From the NCBI RefSeq assembly GCF_018617485.1, contig NZ_JACSKH010000005.1, positions 1 through 53,510 of the forward strand: DNA of 53,510 nt, written 5' to 3'. The notes under the pieces were generated by a model. It did not search any database. It saw only the letters and a program-made list of their open reading frames with translations, and was not told the origin of the DNA. Each line of letters starts with the position of its first letter. Position 1 is the stretch's first letter. Position numbers and translations under genes: made by a program. Positions 1-8,483 of the stretch are shown here, piece after piece. The DNA is from Exiguobacterium sp. s124. GTDB taxonomy: Bacteria; Bacillota; Bacilli; Exiguobacteriales; Exiguobacteriaceae.

Positions 1-43
1 TAGTTGGGGGATCTCCCCCTGTGAGGATAGGACGTTGCCAGGC
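1..43 (+). rRNA. rrf: 5S rRNA, 3' end only (partial)
   Basis: The first bases match the 3' part of Bacillales 5S rRNA: a G-run/C-run hairpin (positions 5-20), then GTGAGGATAGGACG and the closing GCCAGGC. The 5' two thirds lie outside the window. The exact 3' end is estimated by analogy with B. subtilis 5S. An intrinsic terminator follows about 15 bases later, so this is the last gene of an upstream rRNA operon. Confidence 0.9.
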
Positions 44-57
44 AACAACGCAGAGGA

Positions 58-87
58 CGACCGAGCATAACGCTCGGTCGTTTTTTT
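58..87 (+). terminator. rrn operon intrinsic terminator
   Basis: A 9-bp perfect stem, CGACCGAGC (58-66) with GCTCGGTCG (72-80), has a 5-base loop and is followed at once by seven T residues (81-87). It ends the upstream rRNA operon. Confidence 0.92.
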
Positions 88-130
88 GTATCGATTAGCG
101 GTGCTCTTTATAGAGGGCATCGCTTTTCGT

Positions 131-158
131 TTGCCTTTTTTTAAATCAATGATAAAAT
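131..158 (+). promoter_or_regulatory. ctsR operon promoter (sigma-A type)
   Basis: TTGCCT (131-136) and TAAAAT (153-158) are separated by 16 bases. The expected transcription start falls inside the CtsR repeats just downstream, which suits repression of this operon by its first product. The elements are read from sequence; activity is inferred. Confidence 0.65.
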
Positions 159-160
159 AT

Positions 161-184
161 AGTCAAAAGTCAAAGATGGTCAGA
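161..184 (+). promoter_or_regulatory. CtsR operator
   Basis: Two directly repeated heptamers, AGTCAAA (168-174) and GGTCAGA (178-184), are separated by 3 bases. This matches the known CtsR box (RGTCAAA, three bases, RGTCAAA). A further AGTCAAA (161-167) abuts it upstream. The site lies between the -10 element and the ctsR start codon, consistent with autorepression that is relieved by heat or protein stress. Confidence 0.85.
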
Positions 185-195
185 GGGTGGTGGAG

Positions 196-672
196 ATGAG
201 AAATATTTCGGATGTCATTGAACAGTATTTGAAGCAAGTGTTGAAGGAAAGTCAGGCAAATGCGATCGAGATTAAACGTCAAGACATCGCACAACGATTC
301 GAATGTGTTCCATCCCAAATCAATTATGTCATCAACACACGTTTCACCGTCGAAAAAGGATATTTAGTAGAAAGTAAACGTGGCGGTGGCGGGTATATTC
401 GAATCCGACGCGTCATTTTACACGAAAAACAAGACGTTCTTTCAAGTTTAATGGATGTCATTCATAATCACCCACGTCTAAATGAACAGCTCGTTGAAAA
501 TGTGCTCGTTCGATTAGTGGAAGAACAAATGATGGATGAGCAAGAAGCACAGTTGATCTATCATCTCTTATCAGATGAAGCGTTAAACTTACAGGTTGAT
601 GATCGCTTTTTTATTCGACGTCAACAATTACTCGCACTGATGAAAGTACTTCGTTATCGTAATGGGGGATAA
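196..672 (+). CDS. ctsR: CtsR, transcriptional repressor of class III heat-shock genes
   Basis: Cytoplasmic DNA-binding repressor of clp and ctsR-operon genes; McsB activity and protein stress relieve it. The N-terminal NISDVIEQYLK segment and the winged-helix region ending in the glycine-rich RGGGGYIR wing are typical of CtsR, followed by a helical C-terminal domain. The frame is open from GTG 187, but ATG 196 fits the family N-terminus and has a GAGGG Shine-Dalgarno 8 bases upstream. It gives 158 aa, close to the usual length. It is the first gene of ctsR-mcsA-mcsB-clpC and has its own operator upstream. Confidence 0.95.
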   Translation: MRNISDVIEQYLKQVLKESQANAIEIKRQDIAQRFECVPSQINYVINTRFTVEKGYLVESKRGGGGYIRIRRVILHEKQDVLSSLMDVIHNHPRLNEQLVENVLVRLVEEQMMDEQEAQLIYHLLSDEALNLQVDDRFFIRRQQLLALMKVLRYRNGG

Positions 673-677
673 GTCGT

Positions 678-1112
678 ATGTTATGCGAACGCTGTAAACA
701 ACGACCTGCTGTCAATGAAGTCGTTGTGATGGAACAAGATGTACCCGTAAAAAAACGATTATGTCGGCAATGTACGGTAGAACTCATGACGGGTTATGTA
801 CCGGTCGTGAAGCGGTGTCCGACTTGCCAGATGACACGCCAAGACTTATTGAGTGTACGAAAAGCAGGATGCGCAACATGTTATACCGTATTTCGGGATG
901 AGTTGATCAAGATTACTCGTCAATATCAACAAGGGCACGATCATCACATTGGATCGATCCCCGACTATTTGCGCACGCCTCATGAACGGATTGAAGAACG
1001 ACTCGAAAAGTTGGCAGGGGAGTTGACCCGCGCTGTCGAACAAGAAGATTATGAACGGGCAGCACGCATTCAAAAAGAAATGAAGCAATTAGAAGGGCAG
1101 GGAGATGTATAA
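678..1112 (+). CDS. mcsA: McsA, zinc-binding activator of the McsB arginine kinase
   Basis: Adaptor that activates McsB and helps to inactivate CtsR. Four CxxC pairs are visible (C3/C6, C29/C32, C47/C50, C65/C68), giving two zinc-binding units, followed by a C-terminal UVR-type coiled segment (about residues 104-138). At 144 aa it is shorter than the roughly 185-aa B. subtilis protein; the linker between zinc region and UVR motif is reduced. It starts 5 bases after ctsR and its stop overlaps the mcsB start by one base, which indicates translational coupling. Confidence 0.93.
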   Translation: MLCERCKQRPAVNEVVVMEQDVPVKKRLCRQCTVELMTGYVPVVKRCPTCQMTRQDLLSVRKAGCATCYTVFRDELIKITRQYQQGHDHHIGSIPDYLRTPHERIEERLEKLAGELTRAVEQEDYERAARIQKEMKQLEGQGDV

Positions 1113-2155
1113 TGGAAACTTTCCTAACACATCCACTTGGTCCAAAAATGAAAGAGCGTGCCAAACTCGATGACTTGGTCGTTTCTACGAGAATTCGACT
1201 GGCACGTAACGTCAAAGACACGGTATTCTCTCCCGTACTTTCTAAAGAAGGCGAACGACAACTTTGTGATCGTCTCGAAGGGAGTCTACGTGGGTTAAAG
1301 GGATTTGAATATCTTCATATGCGTGATTATGATGAAGTAACACGACAGGCTTTGATGGAGAAACACTTGATTAGCCCGGCTGTTGCAACAAATGAAGAGA
1401 GTGCGGTCTTCTTAAGTGAAGATGAGACAATCAGCGTGTTGATTAATGAAGAAGACCATCTACGCATTCAAACGCTGCTTCCAGGATATCAAGTGAAAGA
1501 AGCGTTTGAGTTAGCGAAGCAAGTAGACGCATTATGCGCAGAATCTCTCCCGTATGCGTTTGATGAGCAATTAGGATATTTGACGACATGTCCAAGCAAT
1601 ATCGGAACAGGACTCCGGGCCTCGGTCATGTTACACTTGCCGGGACTCACCTTAACGGGACGGATTAGTCCGATTTTGCGAGAGCTTCGAAAGCTCGGTT
1701 ATACGATTCGAGGTCGTTACGGTGAAGGGAGCGATGCTGCCGGACGCTTGTTCCAATTGTCGAATCAACGGACATTAGGAAGTCATGAATCACAATTACT
1801 GGCCGACTTCATGGAAGTGACAGAACAAGTGATTCAAGCAGAACGCCATGCGCGTGAAGAACTCGTTGCGAATCGTCAGGAGGAATTAGAAGATCGATTT
1901 TATCGGTCATACGGTATTTTAAGATATGCTAAACTACTTTCTTCTACTGAGGCGATCGAAAGATTATCTGATTTACATTTGGCGAGTGACCTAGGGATTT
2001 TATCTGATTGGAGTCCACCGAAGTTCCATGAACTCATCGTTCAACTACAATCAGGTTTTCTACAAAAGCATTTCGGGAAAACATTATCTACACAAGAACG
2101 GGATCGAGAGCGAGCAACCCTCGTTCGTCGAACGTTAGATCAAGGCTTAGTTTGA
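1112..2155 (+). CDS. mcsB: McsB, protein arginine kinase
   Basis: Phosphorylates arginine residues on proteins, marking them for ClpC-ClpP, and inactivates CtsR. It has the phosphagen-kinase fold with the STRIRLARN nucleotide-binding segment (residues 25-33), the NEES segment (about 94) and the CPSNIGTGLR motif with the reactive-site cysteine C160. Length is 347 aa, near the family norm. It overlaps mcsA by one base and is followed after 24 bases by clpC, the unfoldase that uses its arginine-phosphate marks. Confidence 0.95.
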   Translation: METFLTHPLGPKMKERAKLDDLVVSTRIRLARNVKDTVFSPVLSKEGERQLCDRLEGSLRGLKGFEYLHMRDYDEVTRQALMEKHLISPAVATNEESAVFLSEDETISVLINEEDHLRIQTLLPGYQVKEAFELAKQVDALCAESLPYAFDEQLGYLTTCPSNIGTGLRASVMLHLPGLTLTGRISPILRELRKLGYTIRGRYGEGSDAAGRLFQLSNQRTLGSHESQLLADFMEVTEQVIQAERHAREELVANRQEELEDRFYRSYGILRYAKLLSSTEAIERLSDLHLASDLGILSDWSPPKFHELIVQLQSGFLQKHFGKTLSTQERDRERATLVRRTLDQGLV

Positions 2156-2179
2156 TCCAACTATAAGGAGGTTTTGTCA

Positions 2180-4615
2180 ATGATGTTTGGACGTTTTACA
2201 GAACGAGCACAGCGCGTATTAGCTTTAGCACAAGAGGAAGCAGTACGTCTTGGCCATCATAATATTGGTACAGAACATATTTTATTAGGATTGGTTCGTG
2301 AAGGAGAAGGAATCGCTGCAAAAGCGCTCTTCGCTCTCGGATTGACTTCTGAAAAAATTCAACAAGAAGTAGAATCATTAATCGGGCGCGGTTCTGAGAA
2401 TGGATCAACGATTCATTATACACCACGTGCGAAAAAGGTCATTGAACTCTCGATGGATGAGGCACGGAAATTAGGACATTCATACGTTGGAACGGAACAT
2501 ATTCTTCTTGGATTGATTCGTGAAGGAGAAGGTGTCGCGGCACGCGTCCTCAATAACCTTGGAATCAGCTTAACGAAAGCTCGTCAACAAGTATTGCAGC
2601 TTCTCGGTAACACGGAGTCTTCTTCAAACGCCTCGCAACCAGGCGCGAGCGCTGCAACCCCAACACTTGATGGATTGGCACGCGACTTGACGCAACAAGC
2701 ACGTGAGTCACGATTAGACCCGGTCATCGGACGAGCAGGTGAGATTCAACGTGTCATTGAAGTCTTATCTCGTCGTACGAAAAACAACCCGGTTCTTATT
2801 GGGGAACCAGGTGTCGGGAAAACAGCTGTAGTTGAAGGCCTCGCCCAACAAATCATCAACAACGAAGTACCTGAAACACTTCGCAATAAACGAGTGATGG
2901 TACTCGACATGGGTACACTCGTAGCGGGGACAAAGTATCGTGGCGAATTCGAAGATCGTTTGAAGAAGGTCATGGACGAAATTCGTCAGGCTGGAAATGT
3001 TATTCTCTTCATCGATGAGTTGCACACATTGATTGGTGCGGGTGGTGCAGAAGGTGCGATTGATGCATCGAACATCCTTAAACCTTCATTGGCCCGTGGC
3101 GAGCTTCAATGTATTGGAGCGACAACGCTTGATGAGTACCGGAAATATATCGAGAAAGATGCTGCGCTTGAACGACGCTTCCAACCGATTCAGGTAAATG
3201 AGCCGACAACAGAAGAAGCTGAGCAAATTCTTTTCGGTTTACGTGATCGCTATGAGGCACATCACCGTGTAACCATCACGGACACAGCGATTCATGAGGC
3301 AGTCGTTCTGTCTGACCGTTATATCTCAGATCGTTTCTTGCCAGATAAAGCGATTGATCTTGTTGATGAGGCAGCATCAAAAGTACGACTTCGCTCATTC
3401 ACCGCGCCACCGAACTTAAAAGAATTGGAGTCGCGTCTCGAGTCGATTCGTAAAGAAAAAGACTCAGCTGTTCAAAGCCAAGAGTTTGAAAAAGCAGCAT
3501 CTCTCCGTGACACGGAACAAAAGTTACGTGATGAGTTGGAAGAGTTAAAAACGGAGTGGCAGAACAAGCAAGGCAATGAAAAGCTTGAAGTGACGAAAGA
3601 AGATATCGCTCAAGTTGTCGCAAACTGGACAGGTGTACCGGTCACGAAGATTGCGGAAGAAGAGACAGACCGTCTCCTTAAACTCGAATCAATCCTTCAC
3701 AACCGTGTCATCGGTCAAGACGATGCTGTGAAGTCGATCTCTCGCGCCATCCGTCGGGCTCGTGCCGGCTTGAAAGATCCAAAACGTCCAATCGGTTCAT
3801 TCATCTTCCTCGGACCTACTGGAGTCGGGAAAACCGAACTCGCTCGTGCGGTTGCAGAAGCGATGTTTGGTGATGAGGACGCGATTATTCGAATTGACAT
3901 GTCGGAGTACATGGAGAAACATGCGACGAGCCGTCTCGTTGGTTCGCCTCCTGGATATGTCGGTTACGAAGAAGGCGGTCAGTTAACAGAGAAAGTACGC
4001 CGAAAACCATACTCAGTCATTCTTCTCGATGAGATTGAAAAAGCGCACCCTGAAGTGTTCAATATTTTACTTCAAGTGCTTGATGATGGTCGCTTGACGG
4101 ACTCGAAAGGTCGCACGGTCGACTTCCGAAACACGGTCATCATCATGACATCAAACGTCGGGGCCGCAGCGCTTCAACGTAATAAATATGTAGGATTCAC
4201 AGTCGAAGATGATGTGAAACGTGAGTATACAGAAATGAAGGATAAAGTACTCGAGGAATTGAAAAAGGCGTTCCGACCTGAGTTCTTGAACCGGATTGAC
4301 GAAATCACGGTCTTCCATTCCCTTCAAAAAGAGCATATTCAAGAAATCATTAAACTTATGGCAGAGACACTTAAAAAACGTCTCGCCGAACAAGGTGTTG
4401 ATTTCAGCTTGACGGATGCGGCGCTCGACAAGATTGCCGAAGTCGGCTACGATCCGGAATACGGGGCTCGCCCTCTCCGTCGTGCCCTTCAACGAGAGGT
4501 GGAAGATCGCCTCTCAGAAGCAATGCTTGGCGGTACCATTGCCAAAGGTAGTAAAGTTGCGCTCGACGTACAAGATGGAGAGTTTGTCGTTCGTAACGAA
4601 GGTGTGGTTCAGTAA
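2180..4615 (+). CDS. clpC: ClpC, AAA+ unfoldase of the ClpCP protease
   Basis: Hexameric ATPase that unfolds substrates for ClpP. Order of parts: duplicated Clp-N domain (1-145), D1 with Walker A GEPGVGKT (208-215) and Walker [10 protein letters not shown] (about 274), UVR-bearing middle domain (about 420-465), and D2 with Walker A GPTGVGKT (545-552) and Walker B VILLDEIE (about 613). ATG 2180 is chosen over the upstream in-frame TTG 2174 because the AAGGAGGT Shine-Dalgarno (2165-2172) is 7 bases before it and the protein then begins [10 protein letters not shown] as in the family. Length 811 aa. An intrinsic terminator follows. Confidence 0.97.
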   Translation: MMFGRFTERAQRVLALAQEEAVRLGHHNIGTEHILLGLVREGEGIAAKALFALGLTSEKIQQEVESLIGRGSENGSTIHYTPRAKKVIELSMDEARKLGHSYVGTEHILLGLIREGEGVAARVLNNLGISLTKARQQVLQLLGNTESSSNASQPGASAATPTLDGLARDLTQQARESRLDPVIGRAGEIQRVIEVLSRRTKNNPVLIGEPGVGKTAVVEGLAQQIINNEVPETLRNKRVMVLDMGTLVAGTKYRGEFEDRLKKVMDEIRQAGNVILFIDELHTLIGAGGAEGAIDASNILKPSLARGELQCIGATTLDEYRKYIEKDAALERRFQPIQVNEPTTEEAEQILFGLRDRYEAHHRVTITDTAIHEAVVLSDRYISDRFLPDKAIDLVDEAASKVRLRSFTAPPNLKELESRLESIRKEKDSAVQSQEFEKAASLRDTEQKLRDELEELKTEWQNKQGNEKLEVTKEDIAQVVANWTGVPVTKIAEEETDRLLKLESILHNRVIGQDDAVKSISRAIRRARAGLKDPKRPIGSFIFLGPTGVGKTELARAVAEAMFGDEDAIIRIDMSEYMEKHATSRLVGSPPGYVGYEEGGQLTEKVRRKPYSVILLDEIEKAHPEVFNILLQVLDDGRLTDSKGRTVDFRNTVIIMTSNVGAAALQRNKYVGFTVEDDVKREYTEMKDKVLEELKKAFRPEFLNRIDEITVFHSLQKEHIQEIIKLMAETLKKRLAEQGVDFSLTDAALDKIAEVGYDPEYGARPLRRALQREVEDRLSEAMLGGTIAKGSKVALDVQDGEFVVRNEGVVQ

Positions 4616-4622
4616 ATCATTT

Positions 4623-4655
4623 AGCTCCCTCGTCGTTCATGAGGGAGCTTTTTTT
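4623..4655 (+). terminator. intrinsic terminator after clpC
   Basis: AGCTCCCTC (4623-4631) pairs perfectly with GAGGGAGCT (4641-4649) and is followed by a T run to 4655. It separates clpC from radA, which begins 17 bases later, so radA is probably expressed by partial read-through. Confidence 0.88.
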
Positions 4656-4672
4656 AGACAGGAAGGAAACTT

Positions 4673-6049
4673 ATGGCCAAAATTAAAACGAAATACGTCT
4701 GCCAATCGTGTGGATATGAATCAGCCAAATGGATGGGGCGCTGTCCGGGTTGTAATGAATGGAATACGCTCGTCGAGGAGTTTGTCGAGGAGAAGAAAGC
4801 GAAACGGGGTGCAGCTTTTGTGCACAGTTCATCCCGACAATTGAAGCCGGAGCGACTAGCGAACGTCGTCTCGCAAGAAGAGACGCGTGTGCACACAAAT
4901 AGTCGTGAGTTTGACCGGGTGCTCGGTGGAGGGATTGTTCCGGGTTCCCTTGTCTTAGTCGGGGGTGACCCAGGAATCGGGAAGTCGACGATTCTACTAC
5001 AAGTCAGTGCACATTTAGCCCACAGCGGTAAGAAAGTACTGTATATCTCAGGTGAGGAATCACTCAAACAGACGAAACTGCGGGCGGAGCGTCTCGGGTT
5101 ACCGACCGAAGACTTGTTTGTGCTCGCTGAGACAGATATGTTGATGATTGAACGGGTCATCGATGAGGAACAACCAGGATTCGTCATCATCGACTCGATT
5201 CAAACGGTATATATGGATGAGATTCAATCTGCGCCAGGAAGTGTGTCGCAAGTTCGAGAATGTACGGCAGCCCTCATGAAGATTGCGAAGACGCGAGGGA
5301 TTGCTGTCTTCATCGTCGGTCACGTGACGAAACAAGGATCGATTGCGGGGCCGCGGCTACTCGAGCACATGGTTGATGCGGTACTTTACTTTGAAGGGGA
5401 GCGTCATCATACCTTCCGTATTTTACGAGCAGTGAAAAACCGTTTTGGTTCAACGAACGAGATTGGAATTTTCGAGATGAAAGAGAGCGGGCTAGAAGAA
5501 GTGCTCAACCCGTCCGAAATCTTCCTAGAAGAACGAACCGCCGGTGTGTCGGGGTCTACGGTCGTCGCTTCGATGGAAGGGACAAGGACGGTACTCGTTG
5601 AACTACAGGCCCTCATCTCCCCGACATCATTCGGGAATCCGAGACGTATGGCGACAGGGATCGACCAAAACCGCGTCGCGCTTTTGATGGCTGTCCTTGA
5701 GAAACGTTCAGGCTTGTTGCTTCAAACACAAGATGCCTATTTGAAAGCAGCGGGTGGCGTCAAGTTAGATGAGCCTGCGATTGACCTCGCGATTTGTGTC
5801 TCGATTGCCTCGAGTTTCCGCGATCGCCCGACTCGTCCGACGGATGTCTGCATCGGTGAAGTCGGGTTGACCGGAGAAGTGCGACGCGTATCGCGGATTG
5901 AACAACGTGTCGCCGAAGCCGCAAAACTAGGATTCACACGTGCCATCATTCCGAAAAACAACATGGGTGGATGGACGGCTCCGGCAGGAATTGAAGTGGT
6001 TGGCGTCGGAACGGTAGACGAAGCATTGCAGTTGGCGATCCCGTTTTAA
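4673..6049 (+). CDS. radA: RadA, DNA-repair ATPase of the Lon/RecA superfamily
   Basis: Acts in recombination intermediates and repair. It shows an N-terminal zinc finger (C10/C13, C24/C27), a RecA-like core with Walker A GDPGIGKS (98-105), the RadA-specific KNRFG motif (about 255-259) and a C-terminal Lon-protease-like domain. Length 458 aa matches the family. The AGGAAGG Shine-Dalgarno lies 6 bases before ATG 4673. Linkage to clpC is conserved in Bacillales, but here disA does not follow. Confidence 0.96.
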   Translation: MAKIKTKYVCQSCGYESAKWMGRCPGCNEWNTLVEEFVEEKKAKRGAAFVHSSSRQLKPERLANVVSQEETRVHTNSREFDRVLGGGIVPGSLVLVGGDPGIGKSTILLQVSAHLAHSGKKVLYISGEESLKQTKLRAERLGLPTEDLFVLAETDMLMIERVIDEEQPGFVIIDSIQTVYMDEIQSAPGSVSQVRECTAALMKIAKTRGIAVFIVGHVTKQGSIAGPRLLEHMVDAVLYFEGERHHTFRILRAVKNRFGSTNEIGIFEMKESGLEEVLNPSEIFLEERTAGVSGSTVVASMEGTRTVLVELQALISPTSFGNPRRMATGIDQNRVALLMAVLEKRSGLLLQTQDAYLKAAGGVKLDEPAIDLAICVSIASSFRDRPTRPTDVCIGEVGLTGEVRRVSRIEQRVAEAAKLGFTRAIIPKNNMGGWTAPAGIEVVGVGTVDEALQLAIPF

Positions 6050-6071
6050 CGGGTCGCCAATGGCAGTTTTT
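6027..6071 (+). terminator. intrinsic terminator overlapping the radA stop
   Basis: TTGGCGA (6032-6038) and CCCGT (40-44) pair with ACGGG (49-53) and TCGCCAA (54-60) around a TTTA loop, with one bulged T. TGC (6027-6029) and GCA (6063-6065) can extend the stem across a mismatch. A T run follows at 6067-6071. The hairpin includes the last radA codons. Confidence 0.75.
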
Positions 6072-6104
6072 AACGCTTTGTAACGAACGTGATTGAAAAA
6101 ATCA

Positions 6105-6113
6105 TGTTACAAT
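6105..6113 (+). promoter_or_regulatory. candidate yacL promoter (extended -10)
   Basis: TGTTACAAT is a TGN-TACAAT extended -10 element about 50 bases before yacL. No convincing -35 is present at the right distance; the nearby TTGAAA (6093) is too close. A promoter is expected because a terminator ends radA. Confidence 0.45.
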
Positions 6114-6163
6114 GTAAGTGTTATTTTTTGAAATTTTATTTCATATAGAAGGAGGTGGAATGA

Positions 6164-7228
6164 GTGAAGATTGCAGTACGAATCGGATTTATTTTGATTG
6201 GTCTCGTCGTAGGTTGGTTTGGAATTATCGAAGCGACGCTATTATTAGGAGACTTCGGCATGAATGTGCCGGAATGGTTAACGATTCCATACGTAGCAAG
6301 TTTGATTGGTGGACTTATCTTCTTCATTCTTAGTTTATTCTTAACCGATGGTGTTGTTGCATTTATTCGTTTTGTCGAAGAACGGCTCGTCCGTTTACCG
6401 GTAGGAGATATTTTATTCGGTTCGATTGGCCTCATTATTGGACTCTTGATTGCCTTTTTAATCAGTGTGTCGCTCGAAGTCACGAACATTTTCTTATTGA
6501 GTAAAATCGTCCCGATTTTTGTCACGGCGCTGTTTGGTTACTTCGGATTCGCGGTCGGATATCGGAAGCGTAACGAATGGATCAAGCTATTTGTGAAGAG
6601 CGAGCGGGAGAAGCCGGCGGCTGAACCGGTTCAGCGTTCAAATGATAAAATCTTAGATACGAGCGTGATTATCGATGGACGAATCGCCGATATCGCAACG
6701 ACTGGATTTGTGGAAGGAACATTGATTGTTCCACAGTTCGTCATCGGAGAACTCCAATATATCGCGGACTCGTCGGATACATTAAAACGAAACCGTGGTC
6801 GTCGTGGGCTTGATATTTTAAAGGAACTTCAAGAGAATAAGCGAATCCAAGTTGAAATTTATGATGGGGATTTTGAAGACGTACCAGAAGTCGACATTAA
6901 ACTAATCAAATTGGCAGAGCTTAAAAATGGGATTGTCGTCACGAACGACTATAACTTAAACAAAGTATGTGAAGTTCGAAATGTCCCGGTCTTGAATATT
7001 AATGACTTAGCGAATGCCGTTAAACAAATCGTCATCCCAGGCGAAGAGATGGTCGTGACGGTCATTAAAGAAGGAAAAGAGCAAAATCAAGGCGTTGCCT
7101 ATCTCGAAGACGGAACGATGGTCGTCGTAGAAGGTGGACGTAAGTTGATCTCGAAGACGCTACCTGTCGTCGTGACGAGTGTGTTACAGACGTCTGCAGG
7201 TCGCATGATTTTTGCCCGTCCTGAATAA
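6164..7228 (+). CDS. yacL: YacL family membrane protein with PIN and TRAM domains
   Basis: Four hydrophobic segments at the N-terminus (about residues 1-130) anchor a cytoplasmic PIN-type nuclease domain beginning at ILDTSVIIDGRI (about 165) and a C-terminal TRAM-like RNA-binding domain (about 285-345). PIN domains are usually metal-dependent RNases; the substrate here is unknown. GTG 6164 is chosen because GGAGGTGG (6151-6158) sits 5 bases upstream; an ATG at 6160 is in another frame. Length 354 aa. A terminator follows at 7234. Confidence 0.9.
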   Translation: MKIAVRIGFILIGLVVGWFGIIEATLLLGDFGMNVPEWLTIPYVASLIGGLIFFILSLFLTDGVVAFIRFVEERLVRLPVGDILFGSIGLIIGLLIAFLISVSLEVTNIFLLSKIVPIFVTALFGYFGFAVGYRKRNEWIKLFVKSEREKPAAEPVQRSNDKILDTSVIIDGRIADIATTGFVEGTLIVPQFVIGELQYIADSSDTLKRNRGRRGLDILKELQENKRIQVEIYDGDFEDVPEVDIKLIKLAELKNGIVVTNDYNLNKVCEVRNVPVLNINDLANAVKQIVIPGEEMVVTVIKEGKEQNQGVAYLEDGTMVVVEGGRKLISKTLPVVVTSVLQTSAGRMIFARPE

Positions 7229-7233
7229 CGAAC

Positions 7234-7264
7234 AAAAAAGAGACGCGTGAGCGCTCTCTTTTTT
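7234..7264 (+). terminator. intrinsic terminator after yacL
   Basis: AAAAAAGAGA pairs with TCTCTTTTTT, and CGC with GCG inside, around a GTGA loop with one bulged C. A-run and T-run flanks mean it could work on either strand. Confidence 0.85.
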
Positions 7265-7275
7265 CACGAAGAGAG

Positions 7276-7965
7276 GTGTTTAGCATAGTATCTTATACAG
7301 TTGTGATCCCGGCTGCGGGAAGAGGGAAACGAATGGGGGCGGATGCGAATAAACTTATGTTGTCGCTCCGTGATAAACCAATCATCGTATGGACGCTACA
7401 AGCGTTCGATACCGATCCGTGGTGTGAACGAATCGTTCTAGCGATTCGTCCAGAGGAACGTGAATGGTTTGAAGCGATGACGACACAGGTTGAAACACCG
7501 ATTACATACGTAACAGGTGGGGAAGAACGACAACAAAGTGTTTACGCAGGACTCAAGGTGGTTGCACCCGATACGATTGTGATGATTCATGATGGTGCCC
7601 GTCCATTTGTAAAGCGCGAACAGCTACATCAAGTGGCAGAAGCCGCCTTACAAGGTGGAGCCATCTTAGCGGTACCCGTCAAGGACACGGTCAAACAAGT
7701 CGAACGTCATCAAATCGAACGAACCGTGCCCCGTGAAAATTTATGGTTGGCGCAAACGCCGCAAGCCTTTCAGATCGATGCCATTTTAGCGGCTCATGAA
7801 CGGGCGGTCGAACAACAGATGATGGGAACGGATGATGCGAGCTTATTCGAATGGATTGGTGAGACTGTACAAGTCGTCCTTGGGGACTACCATAATATTA
7901 AGATGACAACGCCAGAAGATTTATTGTTTGGTGATGCGATTTTAGCGAAGGAGGACTTACAATGA
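7276..7965 (+). CDS. ispD: IspD, 2-C-methyl-D-erythritol 4-phosphate cytidylyltransferase
   Basis: Transfers CMP from CTP to methylerythritol phosphate in the MEP isoprenoid pathway. The CTP-binding loop [10 protein letters not shown], the DGARPF segment, the KDTVK lysine segment and QTPQAF are all visible. The start is unclear. The frame opens at GTG 7276, but the best Shine-Dalgarno (AGAGGTG, 7272-7278) overlaps that codon and is spaced for ATA 7285, which would give the family-like N-terminus [11 protein letters not shown]. It overlaps ispF by 4 bases (ATGA). Confidence 0.93.
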   Translation: MFSIVSYTVVIPAAGRGKRMGADANKLMLSLRDKPIIVWTLQAFDTDPWCERIVLAIRPEEREWFEAMTTQVETPITYVTGGEERQQSVYAGLKVVAPDTIVMIHDGARPFVKREQLHQVAEAALQGGAILAVPVKDTVKQVERHQIERTVPRENLWLAQTPQAFQIDAILAAHERAVEQQMMGTDDASLFEWIGETVQVVLGDYHNIKMTTPEDLLFGDAILAKEDLQ

Positions 7966-8435
7966 GAATTGGTCAAGGATTTGATGTACACGCATTTGCG
8001 GAAGGACGTCCGCTAATTTTAGGAGGGATCGAGATTCCGCACGAACGTGGTCTGCTCGGTCATTCAGATGCAGACGTATTACTCCATACGATTGCCGATG
8101 CGGCACTCGGTGCGATTGCGGCAGGTGATATCGGGAAGCATTTCCCGGATACGGACCCTGAATTTAAAGATGCAGATTCGAAAGTGTTGCTTCGCCACGT
8201 GTGGCAACTTGTGAAAGACGAAGGGTATGTCCTTGGAAATGTGGATGCGACCGTCATGGCACAACGTCCGAAGTTACGTCCTTATATTGATGAGATGCGG
8301 GCGGTCATTGCCGATCTTCTCGAAGCGGACATCGAACAGGTGAACGTGAAGGCGACGACGACAGAGAAGCTTGGCTTTACGGGGCGTGAAGAAGGAATCG
8401 CGGCACAAGCGGTCATCTTACTCAACCGAGCTTGA
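7962..8435 (+). CDS. ispF: IspF, 2-C-methyl-D-erythritol 2,4-cyclodiphosphate synthase
   Basis: Next-but-one MEP-pathway step after IspD: cyclises the CDP-methylerythritol 2-phosphate intermediate with loss of CMP. Metal-binding DVH (residues 8-10), the [14 protein letters not shown] segment, the substrate loop FPDTDP and the C-terminal [19 protein letters not shown] signature are present. Length 157 aa is typical for this homotrimer. It is translationally coupled to ispD by an ATGA overlap; IspD and IspF are consecutive genes in most Bacillales. Confidence 0.96.
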   Translation: MRIGQGFDVHAFAEGRPLILGGIEIPHERGLLGHSDADVLLHTIADAALGAIAAGDIGKHFPDTDPEFKDADSKVLLRHVWQLVKDEGYVLGNVDATVMAQRPKLRPYIDEMRAVIADLLEADIEQVNVKATTTEKLGFTGREEGIAAQAVILLNRA

Positions 8436-8441
8436 CAGAAA

Positions 8442-8450
8442 TGGTATACT
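8442..8450 (+). promoter_or_regulatory. candidate gltX promoter (extended -10)
   Basis: TGGTATACT, a TGN-TATACT extended -10 element, lies 33 bases before gltX. The -35 region at 17 bases (TCAACC) is poor, as is common with extended -10 promoters. A TTGACA at 8432 is only 7 bases from the -10, so it does not pair with it. Confidence 0.55.
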
Positions 8451-8483
8451 ATTTGGGCAGAAGAGAAGAAAGGTGGAACTATT

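Noticed and set aside
4654-5190. 178-aa minus-strand open frame over radA
   Set aside because: Antisense shadow of radA, rich in Ser/Arg with no recognisable domain and no promoter seen.
6118-6333. Short plus-strand frame starting before yacL (contains ATG 6160)
   Set aside because: Overlaps yacL in another frame; the Shine-Dalgarno at 6151-6158 is better used by GTG 6164, which encodes the PIN-TRAM protein.
8432-8450. TTGACA plus TATACT before gltX as a normal promoter
   Set aside because: The two elements are only 7 bases apart; only the extended -10 is kept.
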